From contig JAISET010000027.1 in NCBI GenBank assembly GCA_031264015.1, forward strand, positions 1 through 37,190: a DNA stretch of 37,190 bases, read 5' to 3'. Below, piece after piece: positions 1-7,755 of this stretch. Made by a program: the position numbers and the translations under genes. The notes below the pieces were generated by a model. That model saw only the letters and a program-made list of their open reading frames with translations. It was not told the origin of the DNA and ran no database searches. Positions within the stretch are counted from its first letter, which is position 1. Every line of letters begins with the position of its first letter. The stretch is from Deltaproteobacteria bacterium (lineage in GTDB: Bacteria > Desulfobacterota > Desulfarculia > Adiutricales > Adiutricaceae).

Positions 1-154
1 TGACAGGCTTGCCCGGAGGAAGACGGCAGTTAGTCGGGTCCTTCACAGACTCGGCGCCAAGGGGGATATCGAGAACATCATTGCCGATGTTTGACAATGA
101 TTCTCCGTGTCCCAGGGGCAAAGACCAAAAGAGCGAGAGAAGCGAGAAAAGAAT
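1..154 (-). CDS. possible 5' end of an exported protein, cut by window edge
   Basis: On the reverse strand a frame stays open from about 154 to the left edge. Its first codons read as a hydrophobic stretch (FSLLSLFWSLPLGHGES) followed by a polar, ordinary-looking sequence (NDVLDIPLGAESVKDP). This resembles a signal peptide and the start of a mature exported protein. There is no ATG; the first codon after the in-frame stop region would be ATT at 152-154, or TTG near 121. A second overlapping frame on the same strand is open from 342 to 43, and I cannot tell which, if either, was the real one. Product unknown; the locus may be decayed. Confidence 0.2.
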   Translation of the reverse strand, partial: MLFSLLSLFWSLPLGHGESLSNIGNDVLDIPLGAESVKDPTNCRLPPGKPV

Positions 155-485
155 TCTATCTTATTGACGGCTTCTTTATAGTCCTTAGCCTTTATTTGTG
201 AGGTTTTTTCCTCATGAACATCCCCAAAAATTATGAAGTCTTGATAAAAGTCAAGCCGCAAGCTCCTAAGATCATGGTATAGTCCATAGCTAGCCATGAC
301 CTTCAGATGTGAAATAAACCATTGGCAAGATTTTGCCGACAACTATTTTTCCAAGACTAGGTGTTGGGATATATTGAATGTTACAGATGGAATTCATGTT
401 AATTTTTAGTCCTTAATATGCCATATGGATCAAATTTGCCGCTCATAGAGTGGTAATTTTAAAAATTTGGCTCTGAACTACTAGC
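155..485. other. AT-rich spacer, no convincing gene
   Basis: AT-rich DNA. A 99-codon reverse frame covers 342-43, but it has no recognised family and lies over the more protein-like frame at 1-154. I see no terminator or RNA gene. Confidence 0.4.
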
Positions 486-581
486 CTTTAATATGGCTGG
501 CTGACCCAGGACCTGGTATAATCTTGGCACCCCGGATTTAGAGCAGGAGGCCTATACAATAGTGACCTGAATGGTTACAAA
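486..581. repeat. 96-bp direct repeat, copy 1
   Basis: This segment matches 1791-1886 at 92 of 96 positions with no gaps. The two copies bracket the MntA/HepT pair, with starts 1305 bp apart. The repeat ends just inside the long upstream version of the mntA reading frame. It carries an extended -10 promoter element. It may be the end of a mobile element, but I do not recognise it as a named one. Confidence 0.85.
514..522 (+). promoter_or_regulatory. extended -10 promoter element inside the repeat
   Basis: TGGTATAAT is a perfect extended -10 (TGn-TATAAT). It lies about 90 bp before the mntA start and points toward it. There is no good -35 at 17 bp upstream, which extended -10 promoters can tolerate. 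The second repeat copy has the same element at 1819-1827. Confidence 0.45.
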
Positions 582-612
582 TTGTCTTGTTAAAATGATG
601 GAGAAGTTACGA

Positions 613-912
613 ATGATTTATTCTATTTCTGATATAATTAAAATAGTTGAGCCTATTGCTCGAATTCATGGCGTAGATAAGGTATGGTTATTTGGTTCAT
701 ATGCCCGTGGTGAAGCCACCTCAGAAAGTGATATAGACTTTAGAGTAGACAAAGGAGATATAAGAGGTTATTTCATGCTAGGAGGCCTTTATTGCGATCT
801 TGAAGAATCTTTTGGAAAAAAGATAGATTTGTTAACTACTGGTTCTCTGGACGACGATTTTCTAGAGTATATTTCTAAAGAAGAGGTGATGATATATGAG
901 AGAAAACCGTGA
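613..912 (+). CDS. mntA: MntA-type nucleotidyltransferase antitoxin
   Basis: A small nucleotidyltransferase-fold protein of 99 residues. The GS-x10-DxD signature of minimal nucleotidyltransferases is intact: GSYARGEATSESDID, with paired aspartates for metal binding. In characterised type VII toxin-antitoxin systems, MntA transfers AMP groups to a tyrosine of the partner HepT and so silences it. I chose the ATG at 613 because GGAG lies at 600-603 with good spacing. An in-frame ATG at 571 falls inside the 96-bp repeat and has no ribosome site. The 3' end overlaps the start of the HepT frame by 17 bp, the usual layout for translational coupling. Codons are AT-rich, unlike the GC-rich genes after 2122, which fits horizontal transfer. 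The antitoxin looks intact although its partner is broken. Confidence 0.85.
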   Translation: MIYSISDIIKIVEPIARIHGVDKVWLFGSYARGEATSESDIDFRVDKGDIRGYFMLGGLYCDLEESFGKKIDLLTTGSLDDDFLEYISKEEVMIYERKP

Positions 913-1242
913 TATCAATATTATAGACCACATAATTTCGCATTGTGATGAAATCAATTATATTGTAAATCGTTTAGGAGATTCTTTTGACCTCTAAAAT
1001 TAGATCGTATATATAAACCAGCTGTTTCTATGCATGTAGTACAAATTGGGGAACTATCAGTTCATCTTACTGATGAATTTAAATTAAATCATTCAGAAAT
1101 ACCCTGGAAAAAAATTAAAGACATGAGAAATTTTGTCGCTCACAATTATGATAAGTTAGATTTAGAAACTCTGTGGTTAACAATAAAAGAAGATATGCCC
1201 CGATTGTGTGCCTTTTGTAAAAAAACCAAAAATTTTATATGA
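896..1242 (+). pseudogene. hepT: HepT-type HEPN toxin, frameshifted
   Basis: The gene starts at ATG 896 inside the end of mntA and reads 33 codons to a stop at 995-997. The family-like sequence then continues in the -1 frame (LDRIYKPAVSMHVVQIGEL onward) to the stop at 1240-1242. The HEPN active-site motif R-x4-H-x-Y is present in the second half as RNFVAHNY. The tyrosine is the residue AMPylated by MntA in characterised systems. The switch must lie between 988 and 997 and fits a one-base deletion (or two-base insertion). No slippery heptamer is visible there, so programmed frameshifting is unlikely. HepT cleaves RNA in related systems. Here the full domain cannot be made from one frame, so the toxin is probably dead unless the shift is a sequencing error. 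Confidence 0.8.
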
Positions 1243-1748
1243 CAAAGATGAACAATTAAAAACTCATCAACCTGTTCCAAGCCTGAAGCCTAGATAAAAA
1301 ATCATTTATAATTCAAATTTCTTAGAAGTCTATACAAAACCATGACTTTACTTTAGATGTTATAAAAAGTATCAACTCATTTGGATGTTGTGGTATACCT
1401 AATCACGAACTCCCCACCACCTTCGTTGTTATTGATGGAAGTTAGGTATATTTTTAATAAGCAACTTAACCCCTACCCCTTGGTGGTCTAAAGACTGAGG
1501 CCATTTTTAGAGAGAAATTTGGTAGCAGAAGACGCTATCAAAGCAGTCATTATTCAAGCCGGACCGTCTCTTAATGGTCAGTAGCCCACTTAAGCAACTG
1601 TTTGACCTAAGCGTGGTCTATCATTACGTATTCTTAGCAAGACTCCTATGGTAAGTTTCTACGAAGATAAAATAACGAATGATGCACTATTTACGTGTAG
1701 TGTGCAGTTGCCGCTTTGGCAAAATAGAAAATAATCAGGTATAAAATC
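1243..1748. other. AT-rich spacer without a gene
   Basis: No open frame of note. A 9-bp inverted pair (TATACCTAA / TTAGGTATA) brackets about 40 bases near 1393-1450, and its role is unclear. The stretch looks like decayed mobile or accessory DNA. Confidence 0.4.
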
Positions 1749-1792
1749 AGTAAGCGTTCACGGGGTCCCTGGTGACCCCGTGAACGCTTACT
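1749..1792. repeat. perfect 19-bp palindrome resembling IS66 ends
   Basis: Arms of 19 bp (1749-1767 and 1774-1792) pair without mismatch around a 6-base loop. Each arm begins GTAAGCGTTCACGGGGTC when read inward. IS66-family terminal repeats characteristically begin GTAA, so this looks like two such ends facing each other with nothing between. The right arm abuts copy 2 of the 96-bp repeat. It could also act as a strong transcription-blocking hairpin, although no T-tract follows on either strand. No 8-bp target duplication is visible. Confidence 0.7.
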
Positions 1793-1886
1793 TTAATATG
1801 GCTAGCTGACCCAGGACCTGGTATAATCTTGGCACCCCGGATTTAGAGCAGGGGGCCTATGAAATAGTGACCTGAATGGTTACAAA
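1791..1886. repeat. 96-bp direct repeat, copy 2
   Basis: Matches 486-581 with four substitutions and no gaps. It begins within the last two bases of the IS66-like palindrome and includes the same TGGTATAAT element. No MntA-like gene follows; the DNA passes into the GC-rich block. Confidence 0.85.
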
Positions 1887-2121
1887 AAAGACAGTTTAGG
1901 TATAATTAGAAAAAGATATTGGCTGGCGCGAGAGCACGGGATTAATATTGGACTAAAAAGAGCGGCGCCGCCACAAACGCCGCGGCGCAAGGAATAAACA
2001 AGGGAGGGGGGAGAAAGAGCCGTCGGGGCGGCCGAACCGACTTCAAACCCCCGGGAGACTTTCAGGGAACCGACTAGACTTTACCCCCCGGGCCGCGCGG
2101 ACGGTCGCCGGGCCCGCTTGG
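1887..2121. other. transition from AT-rich to GC-rich DNA
   Basis: Composition rises sharply between about 1920 and 1990. No gene is seen. A purine-rich run near 2000-2016 is too far from the start at 2122 to be its ribosome site. Confidence 0.4.
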
Positions 2122-2586
2122 ATGAGCGTGATGACCAGAATCAATTACGAAATGGTCAGGCTGAGGCTGCAGAAATCCGTCTTTCTGCTCAACCCGAACT
2201 ACCAGCAGCCGCCGCAGGGCGAGGTCATCGCCCTGGGGCTCAACTTGCGCAACAAGGGGGAATTCTTCCAGAACAACTCCATGGCCAACTTCATCCAGTG
2301 TTTCCAGACCAGGGGCGGCGGCGCGGAGTCCCCCTTCTCTTTGGAGGTGGAGACGGCGGCCCTCTTCAGCCTCTCCGCCCCCGTGCCCCCCGGCGAGCAC
2401 CAGGCCTTCATCCACCAGATCTTCCCCCAGATGGTCTTCCCCCACACCCGGGAGTACATAGCCGAGATCACCAGGAGGGGCGGCTTCCCCCCGCTGCTGC
2501 TTAATCTGGGCCTCTTCCAGGACCAGCGGAAGTCGGATTCCGGCTCGGCCACCGAGTTCTTGGGCGGGTCCAAGTGGATCCACTGA
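2122..2586 (+). CDS. SecB-like export chaperone
   Basis: A 154-residue protein of the size of SecB, the tetrameric cytosolic chaperone that holds preproteins unfolded and delivers them to SecA. The best match is the C-terminal half: FPHTREYIAEITRRGGFPPL corresponds to the SecB segment around FPYARE...GGFPPL. After it comes LLLNLGLF, where SecB has its 'P(I/V)NF' region. The N-terminal half is more diverged. The start at 2122 gives the family length, but no clear ribosome site is visible. The last 13 bp overlap the GTG start of waaA, so the two genes are probably translationally coupled. The C-terminal tail does not resemble the zinc-binding, SecA-contacting tail of classical SecB. Confidence 0.65.
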   Translation: MSVMTRINYEMVRLRLQKSVFLLNPNYQQPPQGEVIALGLNLRNKGEFFQNNSMANFIQCFQTRGGGAESPFSLEVETAALFSLSAPVPPGEHQAFIHQIFPQMVFPHTREYIAEITRRGGFPPLLLNLGLFQDQRKSDSGSATEFLGGSKWIH

Positions 2587-4043
2587 GCCTCTGGTCCTAC
2601 AGGGTCCTGGGGGCCCTGGCCCTGCCCGCGGCCCTGGTTCTGCCCGTCTTCAGGGGCCGCTTCGGCCTCAGGTGGGGCGACCGCCTGGGCTACACCCTCT
2701 GCGGCGGCTCCGAGCCCGTCTGGATCCACGGGGCCTCCGTGGGCGAGACCCGCTCGGCCGTCCTGCTGCTCTCGGCGCTGCGGGACCTGGAGCCGGACCT
2801 GCCCGCGACCCTGACCTCGGGCACCCCGGCCGGGCTTATGTTTCTGGAGCGGGAGCTGGAGAGGCGGGCCGCCAAAACAAAGACGGGGCCCGACGACCGC
2901 ACCCAGATCGCCGCCCCGCCCCTGGACTTCTGGGGCGCCCCCGGCCGCTACCTCGACCGCCTGGGCCCCCGGGTCCTGGTGCTGATTGAAACGGAGATCT
3001 GGCCGGAGCTCATCCACCAGTGCCACCGCCGCGGGATCGGCGTGGTCATGCTCTCCGCCCGCCTGAGCGAGCGCTCGCACAGAAGGCTCAGGCGCTTGAA
3101 AGGCGTCTTCGGGAGCGTCCTGCGGCAGATCTCGCTGATCGCCACCATCGGCCGGCAGGATCTGGAGCGCTTCCTGGACCTCGGCTGCGACCCGGACAAA
3201 GTCTTCGCGGCCGGCTCCCCCAAATTTGACGACCTGATCGGCCAAGCCAGAAAAAACCTGGCTCGGTTCGCGGGCTCGGACGCCCGCGGCCGGGAGGGCG
3301 AAAAGGGCGAAAAAGGCGAAAATGACCCCGCCGGGGCCGACGGCGGCCCGCCCGTCATTCTCGCGGGCTCGACGCACCCCGGCGAGGAGGCGGTCATCCT
3401 GCGGGCCTTCGGCGAGCTCGAGCCCGGCGCGGCCCGGCTGGCCCTGGCCCCCAGGCACCTGGAGAGGGTCCCCGAGGCCTGCGGCCTGGTCAGGGACCTG
3501 GGGCTCGTCCCGCTGCTCCACTCCGAAGCCGGGACTTTGGCGGCCGGCCCGAACGAGGTGGTCGTGGTCGACCGCATGGGCCTTCTGGCCGACCTCTACC
3601 GCCAGGCCGACGTCGCCCTGGTGGGCGGGAGCTTTCTGGAGGGGGCCGGCCACAACCCCCTGGAGCCCGCCGCCTGCGGGGTGCCCGTCGTCTTCGGGCC
3701 GCACATGTCCAGCTTCCAGGCGGAGGCCGGGATTTTGCTGGACGCCGGGGCCGCCCGGCAGTCGCCCCCCGCCCTGCTGGGCGCCGCCCTGTCCCGCTAC
3801 CTGGGCGACCCCGGCCTGGCCGGACGGTCGGGTCTCTCCGGCCTCAAAGCCCTGGCCGCGCTGGAGCCTGCCGGCCCCGTCCTCGCCCGGATACTGCTGG
3901 ACTTTCTGGCCGCCCCGGCCCCGAGACGCGACGGCGCCTTCCTGGCCGGCCTCAGGAAGCTGGTCCCCCGGACGGCCGACGGCGGGGCGCGGGACGGACG
4001 GCCGACAGTTTTTCCCTCCGAGCCGGCCGGTCGCCGGCTTTGA
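2574..4043 (+). CDS. waaA: 3-deoxy-D-manno-octulosonic acid (Kdo) transferase
   Basis: Membrane-associated GT-B glycosyltransferase that adds Kdo from CMP-Kdo to lipid A precursor at the inner membrane face. The family signature HGASVGE (residues 52-58, with catalytic Glu58) is present. So are IETEIWPELI in the N-terminal domain, GSTHPGEE at the start of the C-terminal domain, and GGSFLEGAGHNPLEPAACGVPV near the sugar-nucleotide site (split here between GGSFLEGAGHN and PLEPAACGVPV). The GTG start lies within the end of the SecB-like gene. At 489 residues it is longer than the usual 420-440. The excess is a charged E-G-E-K-G-E-K-G-E insert between the two domains (about residues 242-262) and a C-terminal extension of about 35 residues. 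Confidence 0.93.
   Translation: MDPLSLWSYRVLGALALPAALVLPVFRGRFGLRWGDRLGYTLCGGSEPVWIHGASVGETRSAVLLLSALRDLEPDLPATLTSGTPAGLMFLERELERRAAKTKTGPDDRTQIAAPPLDFWGAPGRYLDRLGPRVLVLIETEIWPELIHQCHRRGIGVVMLSARLSERSHRRLRRLKGVFGSVLRQISLIATIGRQDLERFLDLGCDPDKVFAAGSPKFDDLIGQARKNLARFAGSDARGREGEKGEKGENDPAGADGGPPVILAGSTHPGEEAVILRAFGELEPGAARLALAPRHLERVPEACGLVRDLGLVPLLHSEAGTLAAGPNEVVVVDRMGLLADLYRQADVALVGGSFLEGAGHNPLEPAACGVPVVFGPHMSSFQAEAGILLDAGAARQSPPALLGAALSRYLGDPGLAGRSGLSGLKALAALEPAGPVLARILLDFLAAPAPRRDGAFLAGLRKLVPRTADGGARDGRPTVFPSEPAGRRL
3297..3323 (+). repeat. 9-bp tandem repeat inside waaA
   Basis: Three units of GGCGAAAAN encode the Gly-Glu-Lys repeat in the interdomain linker of WaaA. The frame is kept because the unit is a multiple of three. 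Confidence 0.75.
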
Positions 4044-4065
4044 TCGCCCGACGTTCGGCCGACGT

Positions 4066-4087
4066 TTTAATTGATTTTTCAATTAAA
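4066..4087 (+). terminator. AT-rich hairpin after waaA
   Basis: TTTAATTGA and TCAATTAAA pair perfectly (9 bp) around a TTTT loop, 23 bp after the waaA stop. The stem is AT-rich and there is no long T-tract, so termination would be weak. Confidence 0.4.
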
Positions 4088-4197
4088 TATGTCAAAAATG
4101 TCGGCGGTCGTCGACGCTGCCGCCCGTTAATTTGTTTGTTTGTAAGTTTGCAAGTCTGAAAGTTTATCGGTTGATTAGTTGTTTGTTTGTTAGTTTG

Positions 4198-4239
4198 TTT
4201 CGATTTAGCAATTGGTTGTTTCGACTTGGCAATTGGCTT
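4198..4239. repeat. 21-bp degenerate tandem repeat in spacer
   Basis: Two 21-bp units sharing the core GCAATTGG, preceded by a run of GTTTGT-like words from 4128. The spacer 4088-4344 consists almost wholly of this low-complexity sequence and holds no gene. Confidence 0.6.
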
Positions 4240-4344
4240 TCTGTTTGTTCGTTTATCCGAAGTCCCGTTTCCGTCAACCCCGCGGGAGTCGACCCCGCCA
4301 GGCCTTCCGATGAAAGCTCCCGGCTTTTCGTCCGTTTTCTGAAA

Positions 4345-5184
4345 ATGACCCGCGCACTCGTATTTTCCGCCCTGCTTCTCATTATCCTGGCCGCGCTCTC
4401 CCAGGAGCCCGCGGGGGCGTACATGACCTCCAAGTTTCTGGGGGGCTTCCCCGGGCTCTGCGAGGACTCCCGCTGTTTTGACGACGGGCAGCCCCTGGCC
4501 GACCCGCCCCCGGACGTCGGGAGGGTCATCCTCCAGCACCAGCTGACCTCGCCGACCTGCCCCACCGATCTGATCTATATTTTTCTGGAGTACCCCAGCA
4601 ACACCGGGAGCGAGGCCCTGGACAAGGCCGTGGCCAGGACCATGGACGACGTCTTCGACCGCGACCAAAAGCAGGCCCTGAACCTCGCCTGCAACGACTT
4701 CGAGGGCTGCCGGGGCAACTGCCTGCCCATCGGCTTCGAGATCAAGCACTACATCCAGCGGCCCGGACCAGGCTACATCTCCTTTTTCCGGGTGGACCGC
4801 TTCATCGGCAACTTCCGGCCCGATCGCCACGCCAAGGGCACGGTGGAGTACAAGTTCGAGAACTACAGCCTGAAGACCGGACAGAAGCTCAGGCCCAAGG
4901 ACGTCTTCGAAAACCCGGGCAAGGCGGCGCCTCTTTTCTGGAAGAAGGTGGCCGAGCTGGTCAGCAACCAGGGCCAGAACGGCTGCTCGCTGAAAAACTA
5001 CCGGGTCTCGCAGCGGGCCATCTCCAACGGACGCCTCGAGACCGGGGACTTTATCCTGACCAGGGGCGGGGCCACCGTGGCCTTGATCGGGACGGCCCCC
5101 GGAACCTGCGTCTCCAAGGCCCTGGACCTCTCCATCCAGGACATGCTGGACATCGGGGCCTTCAGGGCCATCTGGGGGCTCTGA
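4345..5184 (+). CDS. exported protein, DUF3298-like C-terminal region
   Basis: 279 residues from ATG 4345. The first 25 residues are a clear signal peptide (positively charged start, LVFSALLLIILAALSQ core, cleavage near AGA-Y), so the protein should be periplasmic or outer-envelope. The frame is open back to 4132, but that part is translated low-complexity spacer and lies before the signal peptide. I therefore reject the longer start. The segment YKFENYSLKTGQKLRPKDVF, followed by a helix about 15 residues later, resembles the DUF3298/RsiV-like domain of Gram-positive and proteobacterial envelope proteins. Seven cysteines in the mature part suggest disulfides. The stop overlaps the rsmD start by one base (TGATG), implying an operon. 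Function unknown. Confidence 0.7.
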   Translation: MTRALVFSALLLIILAALSQEPAGAYMTSKFLGGFPGLCEDSRCFDDGQPLADPPPDVGRVILQHQLTSPTCPTDLIYIFLEYPSNTGSEALDKAVARTMDDVFDRDQKQALNLACNDFEGCRGNCLPIGFEIKHYIQRPGPGYISFFRVDRFIGNFRPDRHAKGTVEYKFENYSLKTGQKLRPKDVFENPGKAAPLFWKKVAELVSNQGQNGCSLKNYRVSQRAISNGRLETGDFILTRGGATVALIGTAPGTCVSKALDLSIQDMLDIGAFRAIWGL

Positions 5185-5885
5185 TGGCCGTCAGGATCAT
5201 CGGGGGGTTGTTCAGGGGCCTGAACCTCTCCCAGCCCCGCGCCCGCGACGTCCGCCCCACCTCGGCAATGGTCCGGGAGGCCATATTTTCCATCCTGGGG
5301 CGAGACGTCCTGGTCGGAGCCAAGGTGCTGGACATGTACGCGGGCTCCGGGGCCATGGGGCTCGAGGCCCTCTCCCGGGGGGCGAGCGACGTGCTGCTGA
5401 CCGACTGCTCCCGCCCGGTTCTAAACGTCGTCAGGGACAACGTCGCACGGCTCCCGCAAAACTACCGGGAGATGGCCGGGGACGCCCGATGCAGATACCC
5501 CAAAGATTTCCCCAAACTGAAGGCCCGCGGCCCCTTCACCCTGTTTTTCCTCGACCCGCCCTATAAGAACGACATAGCCGACGTCCTGGCCTTTCTCTCC
5601 TACGCCGCCCGCGACAAACTGGCCCTGCCGGGGGCGAGCCTCGTCTGGGAGCAGGCGCCGGAGAGCCTGGGGAAGTGGGACGACTCCGCCGCCGCCCCCT
5701 GGGAGGTCTGGCTCAGGCGCAAATGGGGCGACCGGGCGGCGGCCCTGCTGCGTCTGCCGGACGCGTCCGGCCAGGACGACTTCGAGGGGGACGCCGGGGG
5801 CCATTCCGACGCGGGCTCCGGGAGCGGTTCCGAAGACGGGTCCCGAGACGGTTCCGAAGACGACTCCGGAAAATGTTCGGAATAA
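5184..5885 (+). CDS. rsmD: 16S rRNA guanine-966 N2-methyltransferase
   Basis: SAM-dependent methyltransferase of the RsmD family that modifies G966 of 16S rRNA in the assembling 30S subunit. Visible motifs are RIIGGLFRG at the N-terminus, RPTSAMVREAIFSIL (substrate/cofactor region), the SAM-binding loop VLDMYAGSGAMGLEALSRGA (residues 48-67) and catalytic LDPPY. The family body ends near residue 190. A Gly/Ser/Asp/Glu tail of about 40 residues follows, which RsmD proteins do not normally have. The ATG overlaps the upstream stop. A second, truncated copy lies at 14656-15167 in the same orientation. Confidence 0.93.
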   Translation: MAVRIIGGLFRGLNLSQPRARDVRPTSAMVREAIFSILGRDVLVGAKVLDMYAGSGAMGLEALSRGASDVLLTDCSRPVLNVVRDNVARLPQNYREMAGDARCRYPKDFPKLKARGPFTLFFLDPPYKNDIADVLAFLSYAARDKLALPGASLVWEQAPESLGKWDDSAAAPWEVWLRRKWGDRAAALLRLPDASGQDDFEGDAGGHSDAGSGSGSEDGSRDGSEDDSGKCSE

Positions 5886-6260
5886 CTTGTCTGCCGGGCG
5901 GGCTGTTCCAAGCGCGTATGAACGTAGTTTTGGAAATTTAGGGCGAAAGCGTCATTAATGTTTTCCAATTGTATGTGGCGGACTATTTTTTATAATTTAA
6001 TAATTTTAATAAATTTTTATAAAAATATAATTATTATAATTATAAGTAAAATATATTAATAACATATTTTATTTATCTAAAATAATATTATTATATTATT
6101 AATTAAATATAAATAAATCGATAAATTATTTTAAATATACATACAATATACAATACGATATTAGTATATCATTAAACCATTCTTAAGGCCTACTTTAGTA
6201 AACTTTCATTATCTTCAATTAATCTTTTAGCAATTTAAAAATTGGCTTAAACTTCCTTAT
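5886..6260. other. very AT-rich spacer
   Basis: After rsmD the sequence changes within about 60 bp to runs of A and T (about 5990-6180). No open frame, no GC-rich terminator and no RNA gene seen. This is the left edge of the low-GC island. Confidence 0.5.
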
Positions 6261-6960
6261 AGTGTTAACATTCTACCATCAAGCAGGTCACCATAAAGTC
6301 TATTAGAGTTCTGTTTGGTCAGACTCCGCCTCCATAAAACCAAGCCCCTGTTCTTCCCGCCCCTTCAATATCTTCGAAGAATTGACCACCAGGCCCAAAA
6401 TCCCGGCGCCACTTTTGCTTGACGTATGCTCACCCCGCTTCCCAGCCCCCTTGCTTCCGGCTCATTGCCAACGGTCAGGGATCCCTTTCCCTCGGCTGGA
6501 GTTATCCTGCTGTCTCGTTGTCATATAGTTCAACTTTTGTCAGTGCCACCGTCCCGTTTAACTCCATAAAAGAGGAGTTCCCTCCATTTTTAACCTGGCC
6601 TTTGGTCCGTCTCCGGTCGTCAGTTTTTACCCTCCAAAAACTATAAATGAAGACCCGCCACCCAAGGACCCATAAGTGGCAACATCCACCCTTTTCGTCA
6701 CGCGCGGTTGCCATACCCGGGGGAGACCTCGGAACGTTTTTTCGATTGCCCTAGCAATCTCAGGTCTATAGTTTTCGTCACCCGCGGCTGACAATGGCCG
6801 CCATATGGCTATTTCCAGACGGCAGCCTCCTCGCGATCTTGGCCGTCGGCTCCCCCGACTTACATTTCGAGATCTGTTCAGCCTTAAGTCGAATCACAGC
6901 TCGCAACACTCGCAGTCAAGAAAACTGTACTTGACATCACAACAACGCCACTGTTAATTA
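6261..6960. other. mixed-composition segment, unidentified
   Basis: This GC-moderate patch lies within AT-rich DNA. Reverse-strand frames give protein-like pieces (for example GAGILGLVVNSSKILKGR, about 6415-6360, stopping near 6307) broken by stops. A 19-bp near-repeat (TTTTCGTCAC-CGCGG-TG) occurs at about 6694 and 6774, and a GATTGC/GCAATC hairpin lies near 6749-6764. This could be a decayed mobile element or structured RNA. I could not match it to a named family. Confidence 0.3.
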
Positions 6961-7755
6961 TTGTTCGTTCTGTATGACAGCAAAATTTCAGATAAACACA
7001 GTTGCCAGGGGGGTATTTCACCCAGGCAGGAAAACGAAATATTTTTATTGTCATAAAAACTTGACAAGCATGGTCGAAATCAAGTATAACAAAGTGAACT
7101 CAGACGGTCAATCCAAAATGCGATCCCTGAACACACCTTTTACTGCACGATTATTTGTGACACTCAATGACCAAATTAAATATAAAGTTACGAAACATAA
7201 TTTAAAATTTCTCGTCAAGCTAAAACCTAAGTGAATCCTTGTAGGGAAGGAATTATAGGCGGCAGCGTCCTTTTTAAACATCATTTGCCGGCTTATTATT
7301 GGGTAAACTAACAATATTACAATTTAATATTCTCTATAATAATATTGCCATCTAAAAAAACTTAATAAATAAAATAATATAATATTACTAATTAGATCTT
7401 ATAAAAGTACCATCAATAATTAGCTAAAGATAGACAATTACTCTTTAAATCTCCGACAGCCAGTTATAATCTGGTTATCGAAATAATATCTAATCTTTGT
7501 AAACCTTTTACAGATCAAAATTTTTTTGAGATCTTTTTTAAATTACGAAATTAAATCATTAATATAATATATAGGCAATTAAAACCCTAATAGATTTTTT
7601 AAAATATTTTAACTAAACTATTGGTTATTTTGAACACTAAACCTGAGATTAGTGGTCTAATATGTTGCTTGATTAGCATTTAGCTAAATTAGTTTCCTAT
7701 CTTTAAACTATTTTTCTCAATTTATAGTGTCAATTCATAGCATAGAAGGTGTAAA
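6961..7755. other. AT-rich leader region before the TonB receptor
   Basis: No supported gene. I looked for a cobalamin riboswitch or a recognisable Fur box before the receptor gene and saw neither. The AT-rich run 7310-7740 could hold promoters, but too many A/T hexamers match to single one out. Confidence 0.4.

Noticed and set aside
980-1000. Programmed -1 frameshift in hepT
   Set aside because: A slip after TTT would meet TGA at once, and no slippery heptamer exists at the only possible point (after GAC at 989-991).
2199-4082. 627-codon reverse frame opposite waaA
   Set aside because: Composition-driven shadow of a clear forward gene; no family motif and Gly/Ala/Val/Arg-rich text.
6419-6714. 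Overlapping 70-75-codon frames at 6419-6714 as genes
   Set aside because: Low protein character, no ribosome sites and no family likeness.
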